Assembly (NCBI GenBank): GCA_013399875.1
Contig: VXAZ01001045.1
Location: forward strand, 788,661 to 852,660
DNA: 64,000 nucleotides
Source: Gymnorhina tibicen
Lineage: Eukaryota > Chordata > Aves > Passeriformes > Artamidae
Reading direction: 5' to 3'
The notes below the pieces were generated by a model. It was not told the DNA's origin and searched no databases. It saw only the letters and a list, made by a program, of their open reading frames with translations. The position numbers and the translations under genes were made by a program. Positions within the stretch are counted from its first letter, which is position 1. Each line of letters begins with the position of its first letter. Positions 11,427 to 25,699 of the stretch are shown here, in pieces.

Positions 11427-14204
11427 GTAAGAGGGGGAGGCCACAACTTAAATTTAGGAATTTTCTGTTTGGGTTATATTTGGATTTTTTTTAATGTGAT
11501 AAATACTTAGATTAATATAAATATTATAAAAATCAGCAAACTCTGTTTTCAAAGATGTTTGTGCTGTCGAAGAGAGAGGTTTCCCTCCACTACATCTGGA
11601 GTTTGTTATGTAGATTGGTCTGATTTGCTACATGGTAGCATGCAGTAATAGGAAAGTATAATGATTTTCTGCTGTATATATAAATCTGCAAGCTTAACTT
11701 CACTATTCAGAGTTTGGAAACAGTTATTTAAACATAGGTCAGTTTATTTTTCATACATTCATGGCTGATTTACCTCTTAAGTGTCAAAACATTAAAAATC
11801 GTTCTTTGTGAAGAGGACATATATTTTTCCTAAGCTACATCTTTCCACTAACAATCTAAATCTCTGAGATCACAGTTCTTGTTTCTGATTTAAAACTATC
11901 AGTTTGAGCAATCTTTCTCAAATAGTAGATGTGTTTAGTTTTCCTGTCTTACATATAACTTTCCAAACTTTATTCTGAAATAGAAACCTGTAGGGAGAAT
12001 ATTTCACTTAAACTGAGTGTTAGTTAAAATAATGTCTTCATTTTTATTTTAAATTAAATTGCCTTTATCCTTAGAATATTTTTCTCACTTCTTCTCTGTC
12101 CCAAGTGGAACATAAGTTCTGAAGTTTTGGAGTTTCATTGCTGTGGAAAAATTAGCATTACATGCTAATTTTAAGGAAAAAATTTAGGTAGATTAGACTG
12201 TGATTACTGTTCTCTCAGTAGAATTATTGGGAAAAAAAGGCTACACAAATACATACAGAATGATTAGCTAAGATTCCCCAGCCTTTCATACTTCAAGTTC
12301 TCGCCCAGAGTCTTAAATGGTATTTTCATTGCCTGGGAATACAAAGTGAATTAAGTGTAATACAGTGTGGTTTACTGTTGAACAGAGTTAATCAAACTGG
12401 GTTTGGGTTTTGGTATGGTTTGATTTTTTTTCTGTTGCAGTTTCTCTTGATGTTTTGTATATGTGAATCTACTTAATTTGTAAGCTTGTATGTTCAGAAA
12501 TGACACACCAAGTGTACATAAACAAGGAAACTGAATTTCAGCTGTGTTAATGGCAAATTAAACTGTAATTTCATGTGAGGAGCAGAAGGGCAGCTTTCCC
12601 AAAACTCTTAATTTATGTGCTCTATTTCAGAAAACCCACAAGGTTTTTTTACCCACAAGGTAATACTTACAAAGAACAAAAACGTTAAAAAACAACCCAA
12701 AAGCAGGCACCAGTGAACCAGTGACACTGTGTAGATACTTGTATTTGTTCCTTTAGTTGTATTAGCATTGAAAAAAATATTTGAAGAAATAGTAGCATCT
12801 CTATTAGACTTAATATTTTTAAACTTTAAAGGTATGTTAGACAAGCAAAGTCACAGATTATTTATAGTAGTTTTGTATTTTTAATTTTGCTAACTTTTCT
12901 TTGAAGAAGAGCATAAATGTTTGAATCCATATTTTTCTTATATAAGAAGTTTACAGCGTCAAATTCCCTTAGTGCAGATAATTCAGCTGAACTTTTTTTT
13001 GTTGCATCTGCAAAAGTCACAAATGTTAAAGTGTGGAAGATTTGCACATGCACAGAATTCCTAAGAGGAAGGAAATGAAAACAGTACATGTGAATTTATC
13101 CAAAACATTTGTGACCAGTTGCAGTGTAATGGTGTCATCTTCAGTGTTTTGTCCCAAGCAGTGAACTAATAGAGCTACAGGTTTGGATTTCATGCCAGCA
13201 ATCATTAACGTCCAAGGTTGCAGTCAAGTATCAGGAGGTAATGCCTACATAAGCAAATAACTGGACTCAAGCAAAACAGGTTGTTAGAGCATCAAAGGTA
13301 GTGCTTAGGCCCATACACCTATGTTATATATTATTTGAATGTTTTCTATTGGATTAGATTTACTGTGATCCCAGGCCGAGATAATAAGCATTGGAGGTTG
13401 CTTGATGAGTGCCTGGCGAGAACTTTCACTGGAGCTTCCTGCTAGAACAACCTAGTACATACCAATACCACGCAGTGAAACAAACTACCAGGGAGCAATT
13501 GAGAGCTTTCAGGTTTGCTTCAAAACTTTGCTGCTGCTCTAAGCAAAAAATACAATGTAGACAGAGAAAACCAAATCCAGAATTTAGCTGTAGTGGTATA
13601 TCAGCCAGTGGCTACTGCTGTGCAGGCCTACTTCTGCAAGTAGACTAGTATTTAAAATGATTTATAAATGGATATTATATCTGCTTTATTGTCATTGAAG
13701 GATGTCATAAATATCATCCTGAAATTTATTAAGTGTTGACCTTTTGATTTGCAGTCTTTGGTTAACTAGGAACTTAATAAGCATAATGATAAAATGATAG
13801 CACAGGAATTTCAAAAAAGATACACCCTACAAATTCAGCCTCGGTCTTCTATCTTGTGCTGCACAAAGCATCATATGAGCTTCAAACACTAGTAACAATG
13901 CACAGTCATATAAGTAATTAAGTAAATCAGTCAGGTAATCAGAATATGATCTGTACATTAAATACTAGAAATTATGTATTTTACTAAATTTTTTTAAAAA
14001 ATATATTCCAAATTCTGCTCTTTCTTAAATGCACAGATGCAACTTGTATGAAAATCATCTGGAGCTGTACATATGTAGAAACAATGTGTTCTCGAATGTT
14101 ATAGAAATTTCAAGCCACAGTGTTCAAAACACTGTGTTCTTTTTCACACATTTTATTTAGATGATTGAAAGACACTTACCAGTGTTATTCTGTTTGGATT
14201 CTGG
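11427..14204. other. AT-rich start of the last PUDP intron
   Basis: Ordinary AT-rich intron sequence after the donor site. I recognise no repeat family, RNA gene or additional exon. Open frames are short and interrupted. Confidence 0.45.
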
Positions 14205-15152
14205 TCAGGGAACTTAAACAAACTGGACATTAATAAATCCAGGGACCCTAATGGGATGTACTCTCAAGTGTTGAGGGATCTGGCAGATGTCTTTGAAAGA
14301 CCACTTTCCATAATCTTTGATCTGTCATGGCCATTGCAAGAAGTGCTTGAAGGCTGGAGACAGCAAATATCACTCCTGTCTTGAAGCTGGGCAAGAAAGA
14401 TGACCCAGGGAACTACAGGCTTCTCAGCCTCATCTCGATCCCTGGAAAAAGATGATGGAACAACTAATCCTGAAAACCATTTCGAGGCACAGTAAGGACA
14501 AGCAAACCATCAAGAGTAGTCAGTATGGCTACGCCAAGGGAAAGTCATGCTTGACAATCTTGATCTTTGACGAAGTAACTGGCCTGGTGGACGGGGTGAG
14601 GGCAGTGGCTATTGTCTGCCTGAACTGCAGTAGTGTCTATGACACTCTCACCCGTATGGTGTGGATGAGCAGACAGTGAGGTGGTTTGAAAACTGGCTGA
14701 GTGGCCAGGCCCAGAGGGTTGTGATCAGTGACACAAGTCTAGTTGGGTGCCAGTGATTAGTGGTGTGCCCCAGGGGTAAATACTGGCTACAGCTCTGTTT
14801 AACATCTTCTTTAGTGTGTGGGTGTAATTAAGAGAATGCTCAAGAGGATCTTATTAATGTGTATGAATACTTGAAGAGACACTGTAATGAAGAAGAAGCC
14901 GGACCTTTTTTCAGTGGTGCCCAGTGACGGAACCAGAGGCAATGGACACAGACATACACGGGAGACTGTCTGAGCACAAGGAAACACTTTTTTTTACTGT
15001 GAGGATGGCCAAGCATTTGCAAAAGTTGCCCAGATAGGTTGTGGAGATACTCAAAAATTTTTCTGGACACAGTGCGGTACAGTGGAGGAGGTTGGACCAC
15101 ATGAGCTCTGGAGGTCCCTTGCAATCTCACTCATCCTGTGATTCAGTGGTTA
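14205..15152 (+). mobile_element. CR1 LINE fragment with internal deletion
   Basis: Sense-orientation CR1. The first part (about 14205-14815) is reverse-transcriptase coding sequence in decay. A short open frame at 14452-14679 keeps the family phrases KGKSCL and a degraded catalytic region in which the expected Asp reads Asn (CLNCSS). The second part (about 14830-15152) is the 3' end: GTGGTGCCCAGTGACGGAAC, GAGGTTGGACCACATGAGCT, CTGTGATTCAGTGG. The roughly 600 bases that normally separate these parts are missing, so this copy has an internal deletion near 14815-14840. It is not coding. Confidence 0.9.
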
Positions 15153-18100
15153 ACTTCACAGATTTGATCTGGGAAAAAAAAATAAGGAAACAAAAATACT
15201 TCTGCTAAACAATAGTTTTCTGTTCCACTTTAATTTATAGGGCTCACATAATTTAAAATCATGCTTTTGGAATTTAAAATACTAGAATATTAATTTTTGA
15301 TTGAAAAGAGTTTATAATAAGACCATTTGTGTGTATTTGTATAATTTATACATATATATATTTATTTATTGACTATAAATTTTCAGTACTACCTTGACGA
15401 AGTTTTGTTTCATAATAACAAAAATGGTATGCAAATAAATTTATTTTAAATATGGCTCTGAATCAGAGGGTTTCTGACATCCTCATGCCAACATTTATAC
15501 ATATTTCCAATATACTTCTGTCATCAAAACCACACAGATTAATTAACTTCCTGCTTAAGGGTGTTGAAGGCTAAGGCATTTCTTTCCAGTATTTTGGTTG
15601 ATTTGCCTGTAGCTTTTCTGTAAAATAAAGGACCTTCGTAGTAGTTTAAAAGCAAATAAATCCATAAATCAACTTTTTAAACAGAGGGATAGATTGTAGT
15701 AATACAAATGGTCGTAACTCTCTTATGAAGAATCAATCTGTTCTATTTAAAAAGTTTCAAGTAACGTAAATCATTGCCTTAATTTAAAGCACTATTTCTT
15801 TGCAGTTTCTTCCATTTCTAATTAATTAATTGATCCCATAGTTACAAATAATCTCTGTACCAAATCTAGAGAGACCTCATTAAAATTTTTTCAGACTGAT
15901 TAAATGGCATTAGGATTTATGAGTCTCAGTGGACATTTTGTCATAGAATGGAGTAGTTCAAAGAGAAATTTTCTGCGACTTTTTTGCTATAGAAGATGTA
16001 GTGAAAGAACAGTAGATTCAGAACATTATGACATTCAAATATTTTGTAATTTTATTCTATATTGTACAACTAAAACAGGATAAAGAAGGCTGATTTAGCA
16101 CTTACCATGTCCATCGTTATTGTGAGCTTTTGTAATAAAGGATGCTAAAACCTTTTTTTCATATTATCCCCTATATTTTTTAACTTTTTATGCTTTTTGC
16201 CACCATTCAACTCCACCATTTTTAGTGTACGCATGTAGTGTATGTATTTTACTTACTATGGTTTTCAATCATGTATTTAATTAGTGATGTTTCTCTTATT
16301 CCTTGTGTATACCTGGAGTTTGAATGTATTAGGAGTATTTTATTTAAAATACAGAAATTACAGACATGAACAGCCATTTTAGGTGGTGCACTGAGCTGTA
16401 AATTGGAATCCCTGCTGTTGAAATCTCATATTTTAGTCACCATAAATCTGTCCCTTTTCCATTTTATGAGTTAATTGGCTTATACTCTTTCCTGAATGTT
16501 TGCAAATCATATTTTTTTTTATTTTAGAAATAAAAAGGGCATTAAATGTAAAAACGGGCATTTTTCAGCTTAGTTCAAATCTATTTCAATGGCTGTTTCT
16601 TCAAGCTTGGCTTTAGTCTTTCTTTGCATAGGCCTACATTACCAATTTTTTCTCACCTGAAACAGCCTTCTAAATAACTGTTCATGATATAAACCATTCT
16701 GTTTTACCCAAGCCCTGCTGTCTTATTTCCTTGGACTCACAGTTCTTGCTAGCTGTTTGAGCATATTGTTAGATATTTGTTTTTCCGGTGGATATAACTT
16801 GTGATCGTAATGGTCAGAGTATACGTGACTTTTAAAGTGTTAGGCTGCCTTCAGGAGGACATATGACAACGAGTTTGTAAATGATCACTGTTGTTCTCAG
16901 ACAGTGTGGTTGACAGAGGCAGATACAGCACGTGCCAGTGGCTGCTTACTATGAAGAGGGATCAGTGTTGCTCCACAACTCTTTCTGGCTGAAGGTGCGT
17001 TTTGAGATAGAAAGCAGATTTGGTCTTTCTTTTTAGAAGCCACTGGATTTTCTTGTCTGTACTGATGTATTACAGTTCATTAATTAATTAGGCATTTGAT
17101 GGGTTAGAGTCAATAAAGAATCTTGTCTGCTTTGTTGATGCTAACTCCAGTGTAGCCATGTGGTTAGTAGATTGAATGAAGGTCTGGGATGTTTGAGTGG
17201 TTTTGGGGCATGTGTTGTCCCCTGTTGTTGCACTCTCTCAGTGTTCCTGTTAGCCTTGCATCCTGTGCTACTCAGTGACTGGCTTCCAAACACAACGGAG
17301 AAGATTCTCCTGTGGCAGAAGTGTGTCGTGGTGGGGATGGTACACCCTGGGAGGTGGTGGGACAGCTGAGCAACTGTTTCAGTGCCATGAGAGATTGAAA
17401 ACTCTGCTCCTGAGTACACACACCTTGCTCAAGTGTTTTGCAGCAAAAGCAGAGTTCACTCCCTTTAACAAATTTAGATTACAGAGATTTATATTCCATG
17501 GGTTTCACTGTTATTGTATGTAGAGTGATTGAGAGGTGGATGAAGTATGTCCCATCATTTGTGTATACCCAGATTAGTTTAGTTCTGTCATGTAGAACCT
17601 GCCCTGAAGTTTTGAAAATGGATAGCAGGTGAAATCTGAAAGGGTGTGTCTATGGACTTGGGAACAGAACATTTCCACTTGTCTGCCTTCTAACCAAGAT
17701 GAGGTGCCAAGTCCGAGGAACCTCCCTTTTTCTGATTTTATAGCTTTCTGGAGAAATGGGATTTTTTGTTTTTATGTATACATCCAAAATTGCCCAGTCT
17801 CAACAGCTTGAATCTTTTTATCAGGAACTAAAAATACCTTGTAGTTAGTCTTTTGTAAAGCATAATTGAAAGAGTAGTTCCAGCACATTTCTAAACTGCC
17901 AAGAAAAATTCTCCATAGAGAACATAACAGCAATCTGGGACTTCTGTTTTCTTTTTAAAGCAGATCAGAAGAGAGTTTTATCCTTGTCTTGTCCACTCTA
18001 TGGACTACTTCCTGAAAAAATGGAGGAGAATGTATTTTTGTGCATTTTTGAACCTGAGAAATTCAGTCTCCCAGCCTCTGGGCTTCCTTGGGAATTGTCC

Positions 18101-18749
18101 TAGTTACCACATGATACATCAGCTCTTTGCTCAGAAAGGTTCTTGGCTAGAACTTCTTCCTGAATTCCTGAAGCCTTTACTTGTCTTGTTCTGCAATGTG
18201 ACTGAAGACTTATTTCTAGATGGCAAGGCTTTTTTTGACTATTTAGTATATTTTGCTGGACTAGTTCTTGAACTCCTGCTATTATGGGGCACTGCAAAAT
18301 GATAAACAGCATAACTTTTTTTATGGATTCCTCTCCCTTCTAGGGAAGCTATTGATTTCAGACAAACACTGGAGAAATTTAAAGGAATAAATTACTAAAA
18401 AATCACACTTTTAAATTGTGTATTAAGCAATTTAAAGTAAATAGGTATTGAACAATATAGTGAAGACCTCCATCTTGAAATATTTCTAGAAGCTTTACAG
18501 CTTGGAATGCAAAGATACAGCTCTCTAGTGGAATGTACTTTTATCATGATATCCTGCTGAACAGTCTGTTGGCTGAATCCTGCACCTTCCTCGGCTGCTA
18601 CTTAGTCTAAGCATGTCTTACTTGTGTCTCCCAGGCTGGATGATGAAGTCTGTTGTTAGGAAGCTTGCCTTCCAGCTGTAGAGAAAAGAATGTGAGGTAT
18701 TTCACCATGTCTCACAAGCTAGGACTTCTAAGGATCTGCTTGTCACAAC
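15153..18749. other. Intron sequence with no named feature
   Basis: Mostly AT-rich. A moderately G+C-richer patch lies at about 17140-17420. The open frames on both strands there overlap each other, have no domain and no splice support. No RNA gene or repeat family recognised. Confidence 0.4.
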
Positions 18750-19140
18750 CCACTGGTAGAGGGTGTGATGTTGGTTATAGGTTTTTGTCAGGTGGAACAA
18801 AAGCACTGGACCATGTATCAGGGAACTCTTATGTTTTATGATACCGGCTTCTTAACTGTGGCAACCAGCCCAATGTTTACACTCAAAAGGTATCGGCTAA
18901 CACACCCTTAAAATTCTTACAATACATTTCCACAAAAAGTATCAGCTAACAAGCCCTTAGTTTTGTATAGTACACTTCACAACTCCCACAAAAAACTCCT
19001 CAGAAGGTGCTGGCTCACAAACAAGCCGCCACACCACTATACAAAAGTAATGAGTTGGGGTGGGGGAACTGAGCACAAGTTTTAAAGTGGCTCAGGACAG
19101 CACTGCCCCACCTCCATGGGACCCTCTCCTCTGATCACCT
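18750..19140 (-). mobile_element. Possible LTR-like repeat block, antisense
   Basis: A block of distinct composition. On the minus strand it can be read as starting TGTGGCGGCTTG at 19033 and ending CTCTACCA at 18754, flanked on both sides by CCAC (18750-18753 and 19034-19037), a possible 4-base target duplication. Inside are two clear and one weaker imperfect copies of a motif (AAAAGGTATCGGCTAACA, AAAAAGTATCAGCTAACA, and a third ending GGTGCTGGCTCACA). The sequence from 19034 to 19140 is also G+C-rich and may belong to the same element. I do not recognise the family and saw no poly(A) signal in the expected place, so the LTR reading is tentative. Confidence 0.35.
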
Positions 19141-22100
19141 TTCCTGTAGCAATACTCTGAATATTTGAGACAAAACATACTTAGGTCCTCTACATTACTG
19201 TACACAGGCATCTTTTCCCTAAATTCTTAATAGGCCACTACTTTATACTTACAAGATAATTAAGGAAGGAGACTGTTTGTTTGTTTTCAGGTTTTTTTCA
19301 GTTATCATGCTCTTGGTTCCTATGGTTGATTTACTTCCTCCCTTTTCTTCTGAAGCATGTGTGCTTCTGTGTTCACGCATGTACACATCCACTCTGCCAA
19401 CTTATCCCTCCCCGTGCTGGCAGTCTTTATTATATATTTGTGGAAGAAAAATGAGATATTGCATGGCTTGCAAGTAATTTAACTTTTAAGTGTTCCAGAC
19501 ATTGCCCTTGTTACTGCAGTGCATGTTTATTTATGGATGTATTTATCTCACAGAGATGAAAAAAGTCATTGAAATTCCATGCAAAAAGTAACCTGGTCAA
19601 GGTTTGCTTTCACTTAAGGTATCTTAATGATTGGAAGAGGAAAGAAGGATTATAATTAGTTCTTAGTCTTTGGGGTACCCTACGTGGGGGGGTGGAGAGG
19701 TAGGAATACATTTTTTTTCCTTGCATTTGTCTTGATAATGTATCAAGTAGCTGCTGAGGGACTTGATGAAATGTGATGCAGAATAATAAATTATGCTCTG
19801 CAGCCTTCTTTGCTTCTACGTGAGGTGAGTGTGTAAGCACAAAGAGACTGGTACACCTCCAAATTCAAAAAGCATTATATTCAGATTAGCAGGTCACTGG
19901 AGATGTGTTGCTAATTGTTTTAGGGAACTCATTATGGTTATTATCACATATTAATTATGCATGGTAAGTAGTAAAAAAGAGGGGGAAAATCCTTGTTTTA
20001 TGATAACTTGCTCACTGAGTTATCTTTTCTTTCTTTCAAGACCTTGAGCGTTTTCTTAGAGATGCCAAACAGCAGTCATTGAATAATTAGATTTTAATTA
20101 ACAAGAGTTTTCACAAAAAATGTTTTTAATGTCTTTTGAGTTATTGCAAGCATGAATAAATCCTCTTTCAATAAGATCTAGTGCACTGATCCTCTGCGTA
20201 TCTGGAGTTACCTTTGTAATCACCCAGAGCTTGTTATAACGATGGTTTTCAACAGTTTCAGGACAAAGAGTGAAGACCGAAAGGAGGAATTGCATTGTTG
20301 GCAATATTTTTGGTTGCTTCTTTGTAAGTTATTGTCATGGGGAAATCTCCGGAAACCTTTGAAAGACTACAGTCAGCTATGTGTTGTTTTAATGCACTAA
20401 GGCTAGGGAATGGTGAGTTTATTTTTTTGCTGTTTTTTTGTTTAAATTACTTGTTCTTTGTGGAGATGTGGTTGTAGGCAATATTCAGAGAGCTGGTATT
20501 ACGTGATAGGGTTCTTCTTATTCTGTTGTGCGATAAAGAATTTGTAAGAGTCTATCTTTTTGGCATGGTTGCAAAAACCTACATAGAGAACCATCAATTA
20601 ACACTGGTAAATTATTTATAGTCTAAACAGGGCAAAGCTTTTTGCTCAGACTGATTGCTGCATCACAAAATAAGTGCACTTAGAAGGTGATTACAAAATG
20701 TACTCCATAAAGCAGAATTGGAGATTTTTTCTAAATTGTTATTGTGATAGGTGTTATAAAGATAAAAGACCTTGTAGTATAAAAAGAACTGAAGACATGA
20801 AGACTTGTCTGCTAAAAAAGGATGCTTACCATTTCCTTTTCAGCATCTTTTAATCTTAGAATAATAGCATAATTCAAAGCCAAGAAGGAAATGGTTGAAG
20901 TTAAACTTGAGTAGGACTGAAGTGATTCTGATTTAAAGTAGAATACAATTCCAAGCAGTAGCAGAAATGCTACCCTCGTATTCCATTTAAAAAAAGCTTT
21001 TAATTTTTGTCTAAATGCTACCGAATATAGGAATCGCTCAGATTCAGTGTCCAGCTTATTTGCTACCATCTCTGATGACAGCTAATAATCACAGGTTAAT
21101 AATCACCTTTTAGCTAGAGGGGGTTAATTTATCCACTTAAATTGTTAGTCCCATATCAAGTTGTTTTTTAACAAAAGCAGACAAAAAAATAGGCTATAGT
21201 AACGCTTTCACAGGATCTGTTTTTCTTGATGCTGATGTGTGCCTGGGACAATGAATTCTGTATGTTGCATATGTTCCAATGTCAGCTTTTTATATGTTAT
21301 GAGTGAGAGAGATAAGAAGTAATTGATCTGCCACTCAGTATTGTAAATGCTGCTTGTCACATCCCTTTTTATGTTTTGCTCCTTAAATAAAGCCCTTTAG
21401 AGTCTGTTCAGAACCTCACCATCTAAAAGGGTTGTGTTTGGGATTTTTTGTGGGGGTGGGGGCAGTGATATGGTTGTTCGTTTGGGTTTTTTTCTCCTCA
21501 TAATCATTCTTATTGCATTTCTTCAGACCCTTCCTATCAAAAACATTTTAACATAGAATAATGTCTGTGAGATATAGCACATAGAGCATTCCAGATGAGA
21601 CTTTTTTTTATGTCTGTAAATATAAATAATATCACCCAAGCTCTAAATTTTCACTGAGCTGATCACCCAAGTTCTGAGTTTTCACTGAGCTGTTTACAGT
21701 GATGTCTAGTACATAAACCAAATGTTAGAAAATGCATGTCATTTATTTTCTTCCAGCTAATATGTCCTGATACATTTCTTGACCATTTTATTTCATTTGA
21801 CACTTGTCTGCCCAGTAGACTACTCTGTCACTCCAAAGTTCTTACAGATGTTATTCCAGATGACCTACAAAACTTTCTGGTATCAGCAGATTTTACCAAG
21901 TATAGAGATGAGGGTTACTAGTCAAAACTTCCCTGAACAGCACCAGAATTATTTTAAAATGCAACTGCAACTATTTTCTAAGATAGTGGCATGGTAATGG
22001 AAATGGCTTTTGATGTTAGTAACTCCTTCACTTCATAGGTTAGTTGCTTCAAAGCCTCAAGGTTTTGCTGACTAGCAAAGATGGATGGAAATAGATTTCA

Positions 22101-24799
22101 TCCATTGCTGAAAATATCTTCTGTTACAGAACATGTTTTCCTCCATAAGAAAATTGTCCTCTTTCTCCTGAACAGACGTGGTCACAGTGATCTATTCAGT
22201 TTGTCTCCACAACATATTATTGCATCCTGTAGCTCAGACTGGAGACATTAGAGGTTGCCTATTGTCCTCAACTTCAAAGCTATTACAGACTCCAAATATT
22301 ACTGATTCAAAAAAGTGCCATGGGCAAAAAGCATAATAGTATATAACTTACCTTACTGCTTTTCACTCTCAATAATGAAGTTATCCCAAGCAAATTAAAA
22401 GAGAACCATTCATTTACAATGAATGATCCTGTATCTAAAGTAGTATGCATTTGCAGTCTTTAGATTAGCTACAATATATCATTTGAAGACTGATATCAGT
22501 TGCGAGTTTTTTAAATTTCCAGGCCAAAAATTTTCAGTGAGAAGATTTTTTTTCTTAAATTTCAGCAAAAAATGTTTGCAGTTTTTTTAAGCTGTTCCTC
22601 TGAAGATAATATTTTTGCAATTATAGTAACAACTAGTAAAATGGTCATATGATAATTCCATGAAGAGTTATATTGTGTAGAGTAGGTGCTTGAAGTTTGG
22701 GAAGGTGGAATTCCTGTAGTCAGGTGTTCTAGAAGTCAGGAATAATGCTATGACTCTACCATACTGTGACCATTACTGCATCTGGGAATGTTTCCCTGGT
22801 TTCCTGATGTTTATGTGCTGCTCACTGTGGTCATCATATTTACATTTAAGTACACATTAAACCATGAGGGGATAAAAAGCATCATATTCATGTATGCTGG
22901 ATCACAGGCGTGGAGCCCCCTCTGGACAACTGTTGGAGCACTATGAAATATATGTAAATATCTAAGACTATAAGAAGTACAGATGTAGCTTGTAGAAACT
23001 AACCACTATACACACACACTGATGGTCATTTGTTTTATGAACAGTGTGGCTTTTTTAGTGAACAAGATTCCAATTTCTTATTTTAGATGGCAAGCATGTA
23101 TTGTCCCTCAATTCTCCTCAGAGTTAAAGAGTTAACAGAGGTCATTCCTGATAGAAATAAGAAGTCAATCAGGCAGCTCTGCTTTCAGCTGTGTTCTCTG
23201 CTGCCCTGGTCCAACAAGGAGCAAAAGCGATTTAAGCAAGACAAATTTTAGTAAATAGCCCAGCAATAAAAAAGGGAGGAAGAAGAGCATGTACCAATGA
23301 TTCCTGAAAGAGTGTATTTTTAAATATACTGCTGGAGAAGGGTGAAGAATGTAGACATGAAGATTGTACAAGGCACGGAGGTCAGCATGATATAAGACAT
23401 ACAGCTGAAAGTGGGAGAAAGAGATAAAGAATGCAATTAAGTGAAAGGGTAGAAGATGTCTAGGGAGTAGAAGGAAATAAAGCAAGACATAAGTAGTTGT
23501 GGGTAAGATAATATAGGGCCTTGAAGGTGAAAATGAAAACTTGAATTTTTAACTGCACTAAGTAATCTATATACCTTCATTATAAATTATAAAGAGTTAA
23601 TAGTGTGCAGTAGCCCATTTGTCCTTACGGCATTCTCAAGCATTTTTTAGGGAGTGTAGATGAAGAGTGAGGAAATAGTCTATAACTTCATTATGTATAT
23701 ACTGAAATAGTAAAAGCATTTACTTTTTTGAGGCTAAGCATTCTGTCTCAAGAGGGTTGGTAGATGATGTGACAGAGCTAACATTACAGCAAAAACTCTT
23801 CAAACATTTAGGATGCTACATGTCTAAATTTAAAATCTCACAACGACAGTGGAAAGAAGAGTCAGCTGCAAATGTGCACTTTGGCATGTCTCTCAAAGTA
23901 AAGAAGTTTTCTTTAGAAACACTAATGTCAGAGTTTCATCTTCTAGTATTGCATAAACTAGTAATTCTGAAGTGTTTGGACAATTTGATTTTTTTTCTTA
24001 TCATCTTAGCAATCAGTTGAAGAGCAGGTATGCTTGAAAGATGATTGTTGACTTTGAGTATACTGGTGGAAGACTGTTTTAGTGATATATTCGTATTTAC
24101 AGCTCCTCTTTACAGCTGATGTTAGTAAATGACAGCCTTAATTTTCTTTAAGATGATTAATATTTAGTGGAGTAACTTTCTTTTTTCTCTGATTTTGTTT
24201 AAATAATAGTGCTAATGAATGGTGAATAAAATATTCCGTAAGTCGAATACTTAGAAAAGGCCTTCAGTGTAGTTTTTTTCAGAAATTTTGAAATATGTCT
24301 ATTCTTTGCTAGAACAATTCAGTCTCACCAGCTTTCACACGATTTTTAAAAATCTGTGAATTGTGTCCTTAGCTTCTCTGTCTGAGTTGAGTATGTGATC
24401 TGGTTTTGTGTAAAGTGATTACTAGTAAGAGCTTCAGGCTCAATGTCAGTCCAAGGATGAAGAAATCCATCACAGAATGCTGTATTTTAATAAAAGGATT
24501 TCAGTTACTCGGCAGTATAAAGACATAATAATGCTTGTGACATGCTGGGGTGTATTGCTTTAGGATCAAACTGAACATTGGAATAATAGCAGCATTGAGA
24601 AGAAAGGAAAAATAGGATGTCTGATTTGAGCATCACCTTTTCTTCTATTGATTTCTATATTTAGTGTAGTGTATGGCATGTCAGGCCCTGGTTATAAAGA
24701 CCTGTAAAAGAAGTTACTTGGATTCCTGGTCTTGCATGTTAGGAATCAAGCAGCATGTGATGCATAAGCTTGCATAGTATTGGATAGACCCTAAGGAAG
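19141..24799. other. AT-rich intron with no named gene or element
   Basis: Apart from the tandem duplication at 21631-21692, nothing here matches a repeat, RNA or exon that I can name. A G/T-rich tract on the + strand lies near 21436-21500. Confidence 0.4.
21631..21692. repeat. 31-base tandem duplication
   Basis: ATCACCCAAG + CTCTAAATTTTCACTGAGCTG is followed directly by a second copy, ATCACCCAAG + TTCTGAGTTTTCACTGAGCTG. The two copies differ at a few positions, so the duplication is not recent. Confidence 0.88.
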
Positions 24800-25600
24800 A
24801 TCTGCTGCTGGATGCAGATGTTGGGGTTTGTGTTAAAAGCTTGTTTGCAGATCCACAAAAGAGCTGAGAGAGGTGACAGCAGGTGGGGGATCCCAAATCA
24901 TGCTTTCCCAACGGTTCCCACACCTGTCACAGAAGTTATCTTCCTATCAGGTACCCATCTCCATATGACCAGGGCAGCACAGACTCCCAAAGGCAGACAG
25001 GAGCCCAGATTAAGAACTCAGAGGTAGGGACAGCCTGTTTGGGCCCTCCCAGGGCTGTCCCAGAAGTGCTATCAAGGTGAATCAATGCTGGATCAATCAT
25101 TTTGGACTGAGGGGAGAGGTTGCCTAGGGTGTGGCACTCAGTGTGGGATGCAGAGGAAGAAAATTTGGGGTTTGATCAGGATTTGTTACAGGGAAATAGA
25201 GGGATAAGGGGATAAAAAACATTGGATGTGTAAATAGGTGACACATTTGTCTGGTCATGCACAACTCCTTACCAGTGCAGCGTGTCCTGTGTTAGCAAAT
25301 TCCACTTCTAACTCTTCCTGGCTGAAGGGCATCTGGTCTGTGGTCTGTATGTATGTGGCCAGCAACTGGAACCAGACCCGGGCAGAGGCCCACGTGTCCA
25401 AGGTGCCAGCGGCTGGAGTGAGCACATCTGGGTGCTGGCAACTAGACAAAATGAGGTGCCAGCCCCCAGCCTGGCACTGCAGGTCACAGGGGCCCAGCCC
25501 AGGCATCTGCAGAGCCAGTGGCCAGGCTGAGTGCAAGTGCGTGAGCACTAGAGAAGAGGCAGATGAATGACCCTGTGGGTCCTCGGGAGTGCTGAGTATA
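24800..25600. other. G+C-richer intronic block, unexplained
   Basis: This block stands out by eye from the AT-rich intron (for example GGGGCCCAGCCCAGGCATCT near 25490). Open frames exist on both strands, but none has a recognisable domain, and the longest one (minus strand, 25255-26073) reads straight through the adjacent CA microsatellite. I could not assign it to an element. An old LTR or a bird-specific repeat is possible. Confidence 0.35.
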
Positions 25601-25640
25601 ACTGCATTGATCTGTGTGTCTAGCCTTGTGTATAAATGTT

Positions 25641-25644
<4 letters not shown>

Positions 25645-25692
<48 letters not shown>
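25645..25692. repeat. (TG)24 microsatellite
   Basis: An uninterrupted run of 24 TG dinucleotides, preceded by TGTTTGTT. It is long and pure enough to be polymorphic in populations and can adopt left-handed DNA structure. Confidence 0.98.
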
Positions 25693-25693
<1 letters not shown>

Positions 25694-25699
25694 CAGTGC

